This document shows positions 1 to 9,499 of a stretch of 64,000 nucleotides of DNA, piece after piece. Source of the DNA: Forficula auricularia (Eukaryota; Arthropoda; Insecta; Dermaptera; Forficulidae). The position numbers and the translations under genes were made by a program. The DNA lies in the NCBI GenBank assembly GCA_024734495.1, contig JALMQS010000187.1:20149374-20213373 (forward strand). Reading direction: 5' to 3'. The notes beneath the pieces were generated by a model. It was not told the origin of the DNA and searched no databases. It worked only from the letters and a program-made list of their open reading frames with translations. Positions within the stretch are counted from its first letter, which is position 1, and each line of letters starts with the position of its first letter.

Positions 1-1100
1 ATCAGTAAAACACAATCTTTTTATAGATAATGAGATTAAATTTGGCCAAAAAGATTAAATTTTTCAGTTTTCAAACCGTTTGATGACAAAAAATTTCAAA
101 ATTTTGAAAAGAGCTTGAAAATGTTTCACTTTTCCCTCCGATTCTAGTGAATTCTCTTGTGTGCCATTTAATTTTCCGATTATTCAACTACCATTTTCGT
201 TTTGATTTGCATTTGAAATCCAACGGAATATTGAAATCGACGTTGAAATATTTTCCTTTAAATGATGCGTGACTTGAACCCACAACACATTCTTTCTAAA
301 CATCCCTTCCAGTTGATGTCACAGATGTTCTAAAATAATTCCGATTAAATGTTGCTTACGTCTATCTATCTAAAAGATTACTAAAACGTGTTAGATGTAG
401 GTAAATAAATCCCCACCCAGGGTCGAAATCGGTTTTGATAAATACTACTCTGTGAGATTGAACGAAGGTCGGACCACGATTTATAATGCTAAGGAGGATG
501 AATAAAAAATGCCTGGTGGTTAGGCTGAGATAAGGGTCCAAGGGTGAGAAGAGCCTCTTATTAGAATACCCCTTCTTAACCGCGTTTTATTTAATTCGAG
601 AGGCTTACCGATCGGGGAAAAAAATAAAGCACGCGCGATTTTATCAAACCACTATGAATTGGATTCTATTTAGCGATTAGTGCATTGATGCAGTAAATTA
701 ATTGATAAGTATCGAGAGGATTGCTTATCATAAGCCGATACGTGGGAGGAAGGCCCTTTGTGACCTTTGTTATTTTTTTCCGAGCCGGCCTGTCTTTTGA
801 CATCTTTACCACCGCTCACCTGATGGAATCTTAATAACATGGAGTCCTCTATTGGGAAGCTGGGCATTAGAATAAAATGCGATGGGTAGAGCGATGTATT
901 GAATGGAACTTCCGATATTGACTAATGCCTTATTTAATAAATTGCTTGATTTATTAAAGGCAACATCATAACAATATATCATTTTAAATAAGAGAGAGCA
1001 ATAAGCCTTAAACGCTTAAGCTCCGTTTCAAAAGATAGGATTCAGCTAGCAGGTGGATTAAGTTGGAAACACATAACAGAGGAAGCCTTGGCGTACTGAT
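1..1100. other. AT-rich intergenic DNA, no supported gene
   Basis: I see no repeat I can name and no convincing coding frame here. The 65-codon minus-strand frame at 670-867 has no recognisable motif and no coding neighbours, so I do not call it a gene. Short AT runs and scattered GC patches near 440-620 are the only texture. Confidence 0.5.
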
Positions 1101-1104
1101 ACCC

Positions 1105-1319
1105 AAAAATCCTCTGCGGTCAAATTGGAAACAAATCGTAGCAGCTCATTCATCAACTCCTTTATCCTTATAACTTCTGGAGACTGGAATTCCTTCTCTG
1201 CCTTTATTTATTTTGTATCCTATACTACCTTTAAATACTCCAAAACAGCGCAGAATCGAATTCCACAAAAAGTCTTGTTATTTGAATACTTCATAAGCAT
1301 ATCATTTGTAGTATATTAA
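1105..1319 (+). pseudogene. Non-LTR retrotransposon RT C-terminal relic
   Basis: The translated end reads SSFINSFILITSGDWNS, which lines up with AFANSFIPMTSRDWNSLPA in the better preserved fragment at 59341-59598. This is the region after the reverse-transcriptase domain that closes many Jockey/CR1-like non-LTR elements. The DNA also matches, starting from the shared CAAATTGG. The downstream part (after about residue 25) has diverged and no 3' UTR or poly(A) is evident. It is a dead 5'-truncated copy. The clade is not certain. Confidence 0.6.
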
Positions 1320-1452
1320 TGGATTCACTTTCGTATCTATTTCATCCCTTGACATTCCCTTTATTATGAAATCCGAGAATCTGTTAAGAACTATAAGTGC
1401 TACATCTTCTAAATGAACTTTTTCTTTCATAAAAATATAATAATTTATATGT

Positions 1453-1556
1453 AAGGACAATTTTATCTACCCGGATAGCAAGTTGGCGCTCGGGTTCGAC
1501 ATCTGATATATAATATATACATAATAATCTGTAAGATCTTTGATAAAATTGTCCTT
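1453..1556. repeat. Small inverted repeat with TAAGGACAATTTTATC arms
   Basis: TAAGGACAATTTTATC at 1452-1468 is mirrored by GATAAAATTGTCCTTATA at 1540-1556. The loop contains an AT-rich tract with TATATAATATATAC. It could be the end of a small foldback element or the stem of a structured RNA. I cannot assign it to a family. Confidence 0.45.
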
Positions 1557-1680
1557 ATATAAATTCTGATCAATACTTTATAATAAAGCAGTAAGGACTC
1601 ACTTGGTTTGTCCGGTTTCGCCCACTTATGACTCCGCCTCTTCGGGCCCCGTCCCCTGTGTACTCTATCTACCGTAGACT

Positions 1681-1723
1681 TTCTGGATGATTCTAGAAAC
1701 CTCGGGAACATTCTGGAATGTTC
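1681..1723. promoter_or_regulatory. Heat-shock-element-like array of phased pentamers
   Basis: Inverted nGAAn pentamers follow one another at exact 5-bp spacing: TTC 1681, GAT 1686, TTC 1691, GAA 1696, CTC 1701, GAA 1706, TTC 1711, GAA 1716, TTC 1721. Seven of nine units are perfect, and the last four are contiguous and perfect. Heat shock factor trimers bind three or more such alternating units, so this is a strong candidate HSF site. No heat-shock gene is visible in the window, so what it would drive is unknown. It could lie in a decayed transposon promoter. The site is symmetrical, so strand cannot be told. Confidence 0.6.
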
Positions 1724-1729
1724 CACAAG

Positions 1730-1974
1730 GACAGTCGTTCACAAGAATTGGACTCTGTATCACGAAGCCGGGCTTCTTGCTGGTATAATTAAATACAGGT
1801 ATGAAACCCGGAAGTTGTTCTTTTTTTGAAAAAAAAAATTCCATCCATTTTTCAAAAAGATAAGACACTCAAAATTTTCATATTAAAAATAATAATAATA
1901 AAACTATGTGTTAAGGCATTCAAGTGGGTTCGATCATTCTAAATACGTTCGAATTAAATGACAGGAATTCGTTA
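1730..1974. other. Unassigned sequence beside the HSE-like array
   Basis: The stretch holds an imperfect dyad (GAAGCCGGGCTTC near 1764) and poly(T)/poly(A) runs. The small minus-strand frame 1665-1868 has no recognisable domain. No gene is called. Confidence 0.4.
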
Positions 1975-1977
1975 AGA

Positions 1978-2062
1978 GATTTAAATAAATAAATAAATCT
2001 TTATTACACGACCTGCTTAGAGGCACAAGTCCTCGGTGGCTAGGTCAACGAAACATCAATAC
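1978..2062 (-). mobile_element. Non-LTR retrotransposon 3' end fragment
   Basis: Read on the minus strand, a GC-richer tail (CCTAGCCACCGAGGACTTG) is followed by GTAATAAAGATTTATTTATT, that is an AATAAA signal and an (ATTT)n tail. This arrangement is typical of 3' ends of several insect non-LTR retrotransposons. No coding part is left. The family is inferred from form only. Confidence 0.4.
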
Positions 2063-2131
2063 AAATTAACTACAGAAATTAATAAACATAATTACAAATC
2101 AATTAAAAGAAATATTTATTAACGAGCATTT

Positions 2132-2172
2132 GCCCTGAAGAAGAATACCAATGAGGATCCGAAACGTCGGCG
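2132..2172 (+). ncRNA. Hammerhead ribozyme-like motif, stem II decayed
   Basis: CTGAAGA at 2135-2141 and GAAACGTC at 2161-2168 are the two halves of a hammerhead core (CUGANGA and GAAA), with GUC before the cleavage position. Stem I is short: GCC (2132-2134) pairs with GGC (2169-2171). The 19 bases between the core halves pair poorly, so stem II is degraded. It belongs to the same type as 19621-19663, where all stems are intact. I infer a dead copy of a Penelope-associated ribozyme. Confidence 0.45.
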
Positions 2173-2199
2173 TGAAGACGAAATAAATAAATATATCTC

Positions 2200-3570
2200 A
2201 CCGAGATTGGCCAGAACTTTACTTTCCATCTAAACCTATAGAATACCTAATCACTTTTATGAAATAGGTCGCAAAGCATTTTCAGGAATGCAATAATTTA
2301 CCCAGACTTAGAGGTTTTGAATCATCTTACATCTACCATTATACCTATCATTAAAAAGTCCAAATTTAAAAGAATATTTTCATTTGTATTATTGGCTACG
2401 AATTATAAAAATTGCATCTATTCGGATATCTTGGAGACCAAATAGAATTTTTAAATATATACAATATACAATACATAAATATATGTATTTTTTATCCAAT
2501 AGTTTTAAAAAATGTTTCACCAAGTACCAATACCAAATTCCTTAAAAACCAATATGTATTTGAGGTGTTAAGCATTAAAAATTATAACGAGAAGAAATAA
2601 GTAAAGAAACTGAACGATCCAAGCAATATATTTGTTTCTGATTTGGACAGACTTGTGTTATAGTACCTAGTGTAAAATATCAAATACATTTATCTAGTAA
2701 ATTTCCGGAAAATCAATTATCACTATAATTATAGTTTTTAACAAAATCCTAAGTTTTCATTAACACTTCATTCAAAAATCTAACGAAATAATGAAAAATA
2801 ATTGTTAAGTATGACTTCTATAGTCAAAGGATTTTTTTATTCTAACTTCAATAGAAACCATATCAATAATCAATTCGCAATCAAATGAGACCCTAAAAAT
2901 TCAAGATCCGTTAAAATTGATTTTATGTTAAAAAATAATACTGGTTCAAGTACGAAACATGTTGAATGATTCGGTTGAATAAAAAAAAAACTTTAATTGA
3001 AAAAAGCTCGAAGCTTCCCATTTTATATTCAAAATCCTTTTCATTCTTTTATGGTGATACTTTTGAATGAAATTAGAGATAGTTAAAGGAGTCGCCCATC
3101 AGTTAATAGCCCTGGGCGGACAGCAGGTTCTTCGATTTCACATCCATTCATATTTATAATTACATTTTGGGTGTTGTTTTTAACCCCCTTATTTTAGATT
3201 CGTCTGAATTCGGAGATCGGTAAGCCAGCATCGTTTCTTTTTGAAGAGCGTTGACGTTTCATCTCCGGAAAACTGTCTTCAGTTCCCATGGTCCCGTCCA
3301 ATTTGTGAATAGGCGGCCACTTAGCGGTCTAAAAACACTGGTGTTGAATAAGTAGGCTATTAAATTGTCTTCACCCACAAAACGGCCTCTGGCTAAAAAA
3401 ATAAAAAAATCCCCTTCAAGCACCCTTCACATGTGGTTTGGGTTAACATTTAAAAACAGGATAAGGATCTCGGCGCGGTTTTGAATTCTTTCGTTTTACC
3501 CTTAACAATTAACAAGATTTAACTAAATAGCTAAGATCAAGATAGGCAATTCTCAGAGCAACAACTTTGG
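2200..3570. other. AT-rich DNA, nothing recognised
   Basis: No open frame with a known motif, no TIR pair and no tandem array was seen. The frame at 2412-2600 is composed of AT-rich codons and has no family resemblance. Confidence 0.45.
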
Positions 3571-3807
3571 TTAGGGAAATGCTGGATCGAAAGAAAGAAC
3601 AAATAGCTAGGACTAGAGGAATCAAGACCGAAATGTCAAGTATTATTAAAAAAAATTTTTGCCTTTAAGGGTAGTTTTAATTTTAATTGAATATTGCATT
3701 AGATTTTTTTAAGAGTCGAATTCTTCATGGGCTATATTTATAAGCGATATGGAGATACTTTTCGTAAATTATGCATACTATATTTTATTCATTTAGAAAC
3801 TTTTTTC

Positions 3808-3955
3808 CGAGGGGTGAACCGCGATTGGAATTAGGTGTACACAATCTTTGGAATTACTTTGGAATTCATTAGATAATCTTTTGTCATCTATTGTCTTCTA
3901 CTTGGAAATTAAAGTGGAAGTAGGTGTACGATTTTAGGTCGCGGTTCACACCTCG
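3808..3955 (+). mobile_element. hAT-type MITE, copy 1
   Basis: Terminal inverted repeats CGAGGGGTGAACCGCG and CGCGGTTCACACCTCG bound a 148-bp element with no coding potential. It is flanked by a perfect 8-bp target duplication, CTTTTTTC (3800-3807 and 3956-3963), as expected for hAT-family transposition. Six further copies occur in the window at 4317, 6973, 22209, 35939, 43976 and 52317. Confidence 0.85.
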
Positions 3956-4316
3956 CTTTTTTCTTTATAAAGAGAAATTAATGAGGTTGTTCTCTGCTTG
4001 ATGTAACTAAACTATATGACAAATATAAATATTTATTTATAAAAAGAATTTAGTTTTTAAGGTCTAGGGAAATGCTGAATCAAATGAAAGATCAAATAGC
4101 TAGGACTAGGAGAATCAAAACCGAAATGTCAAGTATTATTTAAAAAAAAAATTATAATTTTGACTTTTTTATGCGTTTAAGGGTAGTTTTAATTTTAATT
4201 GAATATTGCATTAGATTTTTTTAAGAGTCGAATACTTCATGGACTATATTTATAAGCGATATAGTGATAATTTTCTTAAATTATACATACATTTTATTCA
4301 TTTAGAAACTTATTTC

Positions 4317-4472
4317 CGAGGGGTGAACCGCGATTGGAATTAGGTGTACACAGTCTTTGGAATTACTTTGGAATTCATTAGATAATCTATTGTCATCTAT
4401 TGTCTTCTACATGGAAATGAAAGTGGAAGTGGAAGTAGGTGTACACGATTTTATGTCGCGGTTCACCCCTCG
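4317..4472 (+). mobile_element. hAT-type MITE, copy 2 (within duplicated unit)
   Basis: Same element as 3808-3955, in the second unit of the tandem duplication, with intact TIRs. Its left flank CTTATTTC and right flank CTTTTTTC differ by one base, as expected if both descend from one insertion that was later duplicated. The middle has an extra GTGGAA repeat. Confidence 0.85.
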
Positions 4473-4549
4473 CTTTTTTCTTTATAAAGTGAAATTAATG
4501 AGGTTGTTCTCTGCTTGATGTAACTAAACTATATAAAAAATATAAATAT

Positions 4550-4688
4550 GTATTTATGAAAAGAATTTAGTTTTTAAGGTCTTAAATTATTTGATATTAG
4601 TATAATATTTTTATATTGCATTATCAGAGGGGTCGTCCCCCTATCAAAGAATTTAAGACCTTAAAAACTAAAGTCTTTTTATAAATAA
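4550..4688. repeat. Inverted repeat around a GGGGTCGTCCCCC hairpin
   Basis: The left arm (4550-4596, with TTTAGTTTTTAAGGTC) is mirrored by the right arm (4642-4688, with GACCTTAAAAACTAAAG). The middle contains GAGGGGTCGTCCCCCT, which resembles GAGGGCTTCGTCCCCTC at 35727 and may be the tail of the tRNA-like repeat described there. No coding content. Confidence 0.6.
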
Positions 4689-4899
4689 TTCGGTTGTTAC
4701 CGCGAGTTGTATTTTTGAAAAAATTACATCTTATTTTCAAAAAGAGGTAATTATTTATGCTTTAAATAAATATTTATGTTTATATTCATTATACATATAA
4801 TTCCTTTTTCAAGTGACTAGCTTACTATTTCAAAAGATACGAATTTAGATACATCTAATCGGGTATTTGAACCAATGAGAAATCACAGAATATTTTTAA

Positions 4900-5046
4900 C
4901 CCTTTAACTGCGGGTGTGGTTTATAAACCACATAGTAAAATTATAGCCAGACGCGGGTGTGGCTTATAAACGCTTTGTTGATATTTGGTAATATCAAATA
5001 GCGGCTGTGGCTTATATACCACTAAATTTTATCCTCAGTTAAAGGG
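4900..5046. mobile_element. piggyBac-type MITE with TTAA target sites
   Basis: TTAA at 4896-4899 and 5047-5050 flank inverted ends CCCTTTAACTG and CAGTTAAAGGG. TIRs opening with CCC next to a TTAA duplication are the signature of piggyBac-mobilised elements. Inside are three degenerate copies of a GCGGGTGTGGYTTATAAAC unit. At 147 bp it is non-autonomous. Confidence 0.75.
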
Positions 5047-5056
5047 TTAATTAAAA

Positions 5057-5097
5057 AGACTTGAGGATGAAGGTAAAACCTTTGAAACTATAGTCCC
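5057..5097 (+). ncRNA. Degenerate hammerhead-like motif (type UAUA)
   Basis: GAAGG-TAAAA-CCTTT makes a stem II followed by GAAACTATAGTC, matching the intact ribozyme at 5477-5519 in everything but the first core strand, which reads TTGAGGA with an inserted base. It is probably a dead copy of that family. Confidence 0.45.
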
Positions 5098-5219
5098 TAA
5101 CAAACAAACCACATATATATTTAGAAAAAAGTTTCTAAATGAATAAAATATGTATAGGTTAAAAATAAAATAAAATGAGAGTCTTCTGTTTTTTAATTGA
5201 AATAATTTTTAATTATTTC

Positions 5220-5262
5220 TAGAGACTATAGTTTCGAAGGCATTGCCTTCATCATCAATCTA
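5220..5262 (-). ncRNA. Hammerhead ribozyme, left arm, core C3 mutated
   Basis: On the minus strand the core reads UUGAUGA instead of CUGAUGA. Stem II (GAAGGC-AAU-GCCUUC), GAAAC, UAUA and GUC are all kept, and stem I (UAGA with UCUA) still pairs. Position C3 is invariant in active hammerheads because it pairs with G8, so this arm is predicted to be inactive. The opposite arm is intact. Confidence 0.65.
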
Positions 5263-5476
5263 TCACAAATATTTCAAATTAGTTACAAATTAAGATTTAT
5301 ACATTGAAAATTTTGAAAAATATATAATGTCTTTTTCTTCATGTTTTCTCTTGGGAGATTAGAATGTAAAACACATTCTAATCTCCCAAGAGGAAACATG
5401 AAGAAAAGACATTATATATTTTTCAAAATTTTCAATGTATAAATCTTAATTTGTAACTAATTTGAAATATTTGTGA

Positions 5477-5519
5477 TAGACTGATGATGAAGGCAATGCC
5501 TTCGAAACTATAGTCTCTA
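5477..5519 (+). ncRNA. Hammerhead ribozyme, intact core (type UAUA)
   Basis: CUGAUGA at 5481-5487, stem II GAAGGC-AAU-GCCUUC, GAAAC at 5504-5508, a minimal stem III C-UAUA-G and the triplet GUC (5513-5515). Stem I pairs UAGA (5477-5480) with UCUA (5516-5519). Cleavage is predicted after C5515. One extra U sits between A9 and stem II, as in nearly every copy here. The layout is type I (open in stem I), as reported for Penelope-like elements. Activity is inferred, not shown. Confidence 0.8.
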
Positions 5520-5639
5520 GAAATAATTAAAAATTATTTTATTTAAAAACAGAAGACTCTCATTTTATTTTATTTTTAACCTAAAATAAAAAACAATTCT
5601 GTTACCATCGACAGTGAAATCTTTTATTCAACTAATAAA

Positions 5640-5760
5640 ATATGTATATTTTAAGAAAAGTAGCATCATATCGCTTGGCATCTACTTAGTCCATGAAAAA
5701 TTCGACTCTTAAATAAAAGATCTAATACAATATTCAATTAAAATCAAACAAAAGAAAATA
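5640..5760 (-). repeat. Inverted partial copy of the 3.6-4.5 kb unit
   Basis: Reverse complement of about 3690-3790: it shares the AAGAGTCGAAT, CATGGACTA and AAGCGATAT landmarks. The ribozyme palindrome and the tandem duplication therefore belong to one larger, rearranged repeat. Confidence 0.6.
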
Positions 5761-5830
5761 TCTTCAAATAAATATATTCTTTATTATGGTAAGTAGCAAT
5801 GTGCGCTAGCTATTATAGATTATTCTAATT

Positions 5831-5990
5831 TTCAAACTAACCACAAAATCTTCAAACTAACTACTAAATATTCAAACTAACCACAAAATATTCAAAATGA
5901 TGATACTAACCCTAAAAAATGTAACTACCAAGCAGTATTTTTTTTCTCTTCAATATATCAACATTTTCAAACTAACCATGATATCTTCAA
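5831..5990. repeat. Short tandem repeat, ~24-bp TTCAAACTAACCACAAAAT units
   Basis: TTCAAACTAACCACAAAAT recurs at roughly 24-bp spacing from 5831 to about 5900, with two looser units near 5965 and 5985. The units are imperfect. There is no spacer/repeat alternation, so it is not CRISPR-like. Confidence 0.6.
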
Positions 5991-6550
5991 AATGATAATT
6001 TACAGTTTCAAGTCTATTAAGGCCATAGAATATTATTCTCGTTTTTAACATACCAGATGTACTAGTAAAACACGTCTAATATGGATACTTTTCATACAAC
6101 AATAAACGAGGGAAAATATTTTCAAAGGGTAATCTATAAAACGGCATCATTTAATGAATCCAATTAAGATTATAACATTAAAGGTAGACTTTGATCTCGC
6201 CGCGAAGACTATAGTAAATATTTAAAGGTGGTAAATATTTTTGCTTTTGTTAGCGCTTTAAAGTGCACCTGAGATTTTTTTTAATTTAATTTAATATTAA
6301 AAATAACATCTGATCGAACGAGATACGTAAGTACGTGTTTTTAAGGAGAGAATTTTTTTATCAACCTGGTTACTATTGAATAATAGTAATAATAAAATAT
6401 TTTATATTAAGATGTGCATCATAAAGTCATAAAATTATGTTATTCTGATATGATAAAATATCTAATCTTGGTGAAATAAGGAGGAGAATGAAATCACGAA
6501 ATCGCAAGCGGGTTTTGTTTAGAAAACGTCTAACTACAAGGGCATATACT

Positions 6551-6740
6551 AAGGCCCGGTTGTATGTCGCAAAGTAAATGCTTTTTACCACCTAGCAAGG
6601 TAGATGGTAAATGGAGCCACTGGGATGGCCAATTAGATGACAGGCACATTCAGTGGCTGTCATCTGATTGGCCATCCCAGTGGCTCCATTTACCATCTAC
6701 CTTGGTTAGTGAGTAAAAACACTTTACTTATGACTCTGTG
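6551..6740. mobile_element. Foldback element with ~85-bp arms
   Basis: The arm GGTAGATGGTAAATGGAGCC / CACTGGGATGGCCAA is mirrored about 6650 by TTGGCCATCCCAGTG / GGCTCCATTTACCATCTACC. The loop is only about 15 bp. Outer parts continue with mismatches (GTAAATGCTTTTTACC versus GAGTAAAAACACTTTAC). No coding content; TSDs are not clear. Confidence 0.7.
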
Positions 6741-6944
6741 AGCCTAAAGGAATCGTCTATGTAAAATTGTGTACGCTTATATCTTGACATGTCCCAAACA
6801 TAAACATAATGGATTGCTGAAGTTGAGCAACATGTGGCGGGGTTTGTTCTGAAGTGGTTGCTCCTTGGGCAACATGTGCTTTTTATTAGAAGTTTCAGCC
6901 CTAACTAGCTCAGTCGATCGAACAGTTTCTGCCCTTTACCTTTC

Positions 6945-7150
6945 TACTTTACCATACAGGGTATGGTCAATTCGAGGGGTGAACCGCGACCTAAAATCGT
7001 GTACACCTACTTCCACTTTCATTTCCAAGTTGAAGACAATAGAAGATAATAGATTATCTAATGAATTCGAAAGTAATTCCAAATAATTCAGACGGTGTAC
7101 ACCTAATTCCAATGGCGGTTCACCCCTTGGGTCAAGTATTGAAATCGTGT
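6945..7150. mobile_element. DNA-element terminus split by a MITE
   Basis: TTTACCATACAGGGTATGG at 6949-6967 is the terminus also seen, inverted and unbroken, at 11145-11165. Here the terminus is interrupted by the hAT-type MITE at 6973-7129 and resumes as GGTCAAGTATTG at 7130. Confidence 0.7.
6973..7129 (-). mobile_element. hAT-type MITE, copy 3
   Basis: Same family as 3808-3955, in reverse orientation, with TIRs CGAGGGGTGAACCGCG and GGCGGTTCACCCCTTG. The flanks GGTCAATT and GGTCAAGT are an 8-bp target duplication with one mismatch. The uninterrupted target sequence exists at 11140-11165, which confirms the boundaries. Confidence 0.85.
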
Positions 7151-7339
7151 TTGAAAAAAATGTTTTTTTGTTTCATTTTTTACGAAATATCTCAATGGCT
7201 TTAACTTTGATAGAAAAAATTGAGCAAAACCATGGCGTTTTGGTCAACAATAAAACCTCAAAAGAGTATATATCAGAAAAATTATATTTGATCAGATATT
7301 ATGTTAGCAGATTCTACAGCCCTTCCAAGCATAGACATA

Positions 7340-7460
7340 TTAAGTTCAAATTGGAAACAAATCATAAGAACTAATTAATTCATCAAATCGCTTATTCTTA
7401 TAACTTCTAGGGAGAGGAATTCATTCGAAGCATCGATTTTTTTCTAAATCTTTGAAATTT
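7340..7460 (+). pseudogene. Second RT C-terminal relic, frame broken
   Basis: DNA from CAAATTGGAAACAAATC through CTTATTCTTATAACTTCTAG parallels 1121-1190, the non-LTR RT C-terminus. A stop codon falls right after KLETNHKN and the rest is out of frame. It is a sister of the 1105 relic. Confidence 0.55.
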
Positions 7461-7599
7461 CAAATACTGTGACGACTGGGTAAATGGATATTTAATTCCC
7501 GAGGCCAAGAGGATAGAAAAAAAAATCAATTCTCCAAAGCGGCGCCAACTAAGCCCAATTTTACAAAAAATATGGATTAATACTTCAAGTAATTCGCTT

Positions 7600-7690
7600 G
7601 TAAAATAAATCAAATAGTTCATATTTATAACGTTTAGGGAAAGCGGTGTTGGTTTATAGTGAGACATATTAAAGACAGGAATTATTTATT
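7600..7690 (-). repeat. Penelope-type tail fragment (family Z)
   Basis: The minus strand reads GTCTCACTATAAACCAACACC then TTTCCCTAAACGTTATAAA, closely matching 38530-38580 and resembling the tails at 40200, 47440 and 60340. This is the terminal segment that follows the ribozyme in the PLE family having coding sequence at 61 kb. Confidence 0.55.
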
Positions 7691-7699
7691 TGTTTAGTA

Positions 7700-8630
7700 A
7701 GCAAGTGTTTAATCTTCCCAATACAACAGAGTACGAATAATCAATTTAAAATAATCTATTAAATATAACTAGATACTTTCACTTAAAACGACTAAGTCCT
7801 TTTTATGAGTTCTTGTAGTTTCATCAAGATCAACATAATTTTCCGTTTTTTATAATTCATTATAAATAGTAGGCGTAATGTGTGTAAACGGCCTTGTTAT
7901 GATCAAAAAGCACCGATCAGTGAAGTTAAGAATCATGAAGAACAGTTTTTTGTTTGTTTTTTGACACCAAACATTGTTAATATTTTTAGAGCCTTCATAA
8001 TCTCACTTGTGTTGCGTACATCCACATTTAATTGAATTTGATTGACAATACTATAGGGAGATAGTAAGAGCTGTGACCCTCTGTCTTTACTAAAAATGCA
8101 GAGGCTATAGTCCATAAAATATTATACGACATTGACAGGAGCTGGCCAATAAATCTAAGAAGCTGAATTGAATAAGATCTGTTTTTGAAGAACACTTATT
8201 ACAGATTATCTAGTATAAGAAATAGTTTTAAAATGATAATATTAATAAGTTTGCATTGTTAAAAACTCATTCAATGCCCCCACACCTTCTAAGCAAATTA
8301 CTTCTCCAGCATGAGTCGATTTGCGACAAAACGTTCGAAATTAAAATTTAACACTGTGGGATTAAATGAATGTTGGATTTCAATAAAATATGAATTAGTA
8401 AGTGGTAAATCTCAGTAAATTCTAACTCCATTTGCGAATTATTATTTGTAGAACTCTGAATTTTCATCGGTCGCTGTGTTGAAGAGTAAATATCGAAAGT
8501 GAATTAATGTGGAGAATTAATTAGGGGGTGGCTATCAAGTTCGATACCAGAAGTGATAAAATATACACTGGTCAACAGGCGTATCCACCCTATTAATATT
8601 TGAAAGATTTAGTGAATGAACATGTTAAGT
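7700..8630. other. AT-rich DNA, no gene seen
   Basis: No TIRs, tandem array or recognisable coding motif was found. The 60-codon frame at 7933-8115 shows no family features. Confidence 0.4.
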
Positions 8631-8639
8631 TTTAAATAG

Positions 8640-9490
8640 CTGAAACTTAAGAAACTTATAGTTTATCTCTTCAATGATATAACCAAGTATGTAACAACTT
8701 CATCTTATCAAAACAGCTTATATTTAAAGTTTGAGAAACTGGTAATTTATCTATTCAGTGATATAACCAAGTATGTAACAACTTCATCTTATCAAAACAG
8801 CTTATATTTAAAGTTTGAGAAACTGGTAATTTATCTGTTCAGTGATATAACCAAGTACGTAATTTCTTCATCTTATTAAAACAGCTTATATTTTAAGTTC
8901 GAGAAACTGGTAATTTATCTGTTCAATGATATAACCAAGTACGTAATATCTTCATCTTATCAAAACAGCTTATGTTTATAGTTTGAGAAACTGGTAATTT
9001 ATCTGTTCATTGATATAACCAAGTACGTAATATCTTCATCTTATCAAACAGCTTATATTTAAAGTTCGAGAAACTGGTAATTTATCCGTTCAATGATATA
9101 ACCAAGTACGTAATATCTTCATCTTATCAAAACAGCTTATATTTAAAGTTCGAGAAACTGGTAATTTATCCGTTCAATGATATAACCAAGTACGTAATAT
9201 CTTCATCTAATCAAAACAGCTTATATTTAAAGTTCGAGAAACTGGTAATTTATCCGTTCAATGATATAACCAAGTACGTAATATCTTCATCTTATCAAAA
9301 CAGCTTATATTTAAAGTTTGAGAAACTGGTAATTTATCTTTCAATGATATAATCCAGTAATTAATATCTTCATCTTATCAAAACAGCTTATATTTAAAAG
9401 TTTGAGAAACTTGTAATTTATCTGTTCAATGATATAACCAAGTACATAATATCTTCATCTTATCAAAACAGCTTATGTTCAAGGTTTAGC
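8640..9490. repeat. Tandem array, ten 84-bp units
   Basis: GATATAACC recurs at 8676, 8760, 8844, 8928, 9012, 9095, 9179, 9263, 9346 and 9431, a period of 83-85 bp. Each unit carries CTTCATCTTATCAAAACAGC and GAGAAACTGGTAATTTATC. The middle units are the most alike and the edge units the most diverged, as expected under unequal crossing-over. No hammerhead core is present in the unit and there is no unique spacer. Confidence 0.92.
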
Positions 9491-9499
9491 AAATGAACA

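Larger units (their letters stand above)
3573..4583. repeat. Direct tandem duplication of a ~493-bp unit
   Basis: Two copies start with AGGGAAATGCTG at 3573 and 4066 and run in step through the CTAGGACTAG, TTGAATATTGCATTAGA and AAGAGTCGAAT landmarks. Each holds the same hAT-type MITE and ends near TAGTTTTTAAGGTCT. The copies differ by point changes and small indels, so the duplication is not very recent. Because the MITE is at the same site in both, it was present before the duplication. Part of the unit recurs inverted at 5640-5760. Confidence 0.8.
5160..5590. mobile_element. Palindromic Penelope-type repeat with two ribozyme arms
   Basis: Two ~210-bp arms are near-perfect inverted copies meeting around 5370 at a tight hairpin (GGGAGATTAGAATG mirrored by CATTCTAATCTCCC). 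Each arm contains one hammerhead-like motif, pointing outward from the centre. The right arm alone recurs at 35080-35350 as a single-sided copy. Inverted terminal units with hammerhead motifs are known for Penelope-like retroelements. No coding sequence lies between the arms. I infer a non-autonomous derivative. Confidence 0.7.

Noticed and set aside
1463..1868. Two overlapping minus-strand frames as a gene, with a GTGAGT donor-like site
   Set aside because: No domain, no acceptor or partner exon could be argued, and the HSE-like array explains part of the sequence constraint.
8640..9490. CRISPR array
   Set aside because: The whole 84-bp unit repeats with no unique spacers, and the context is eukaryotic.
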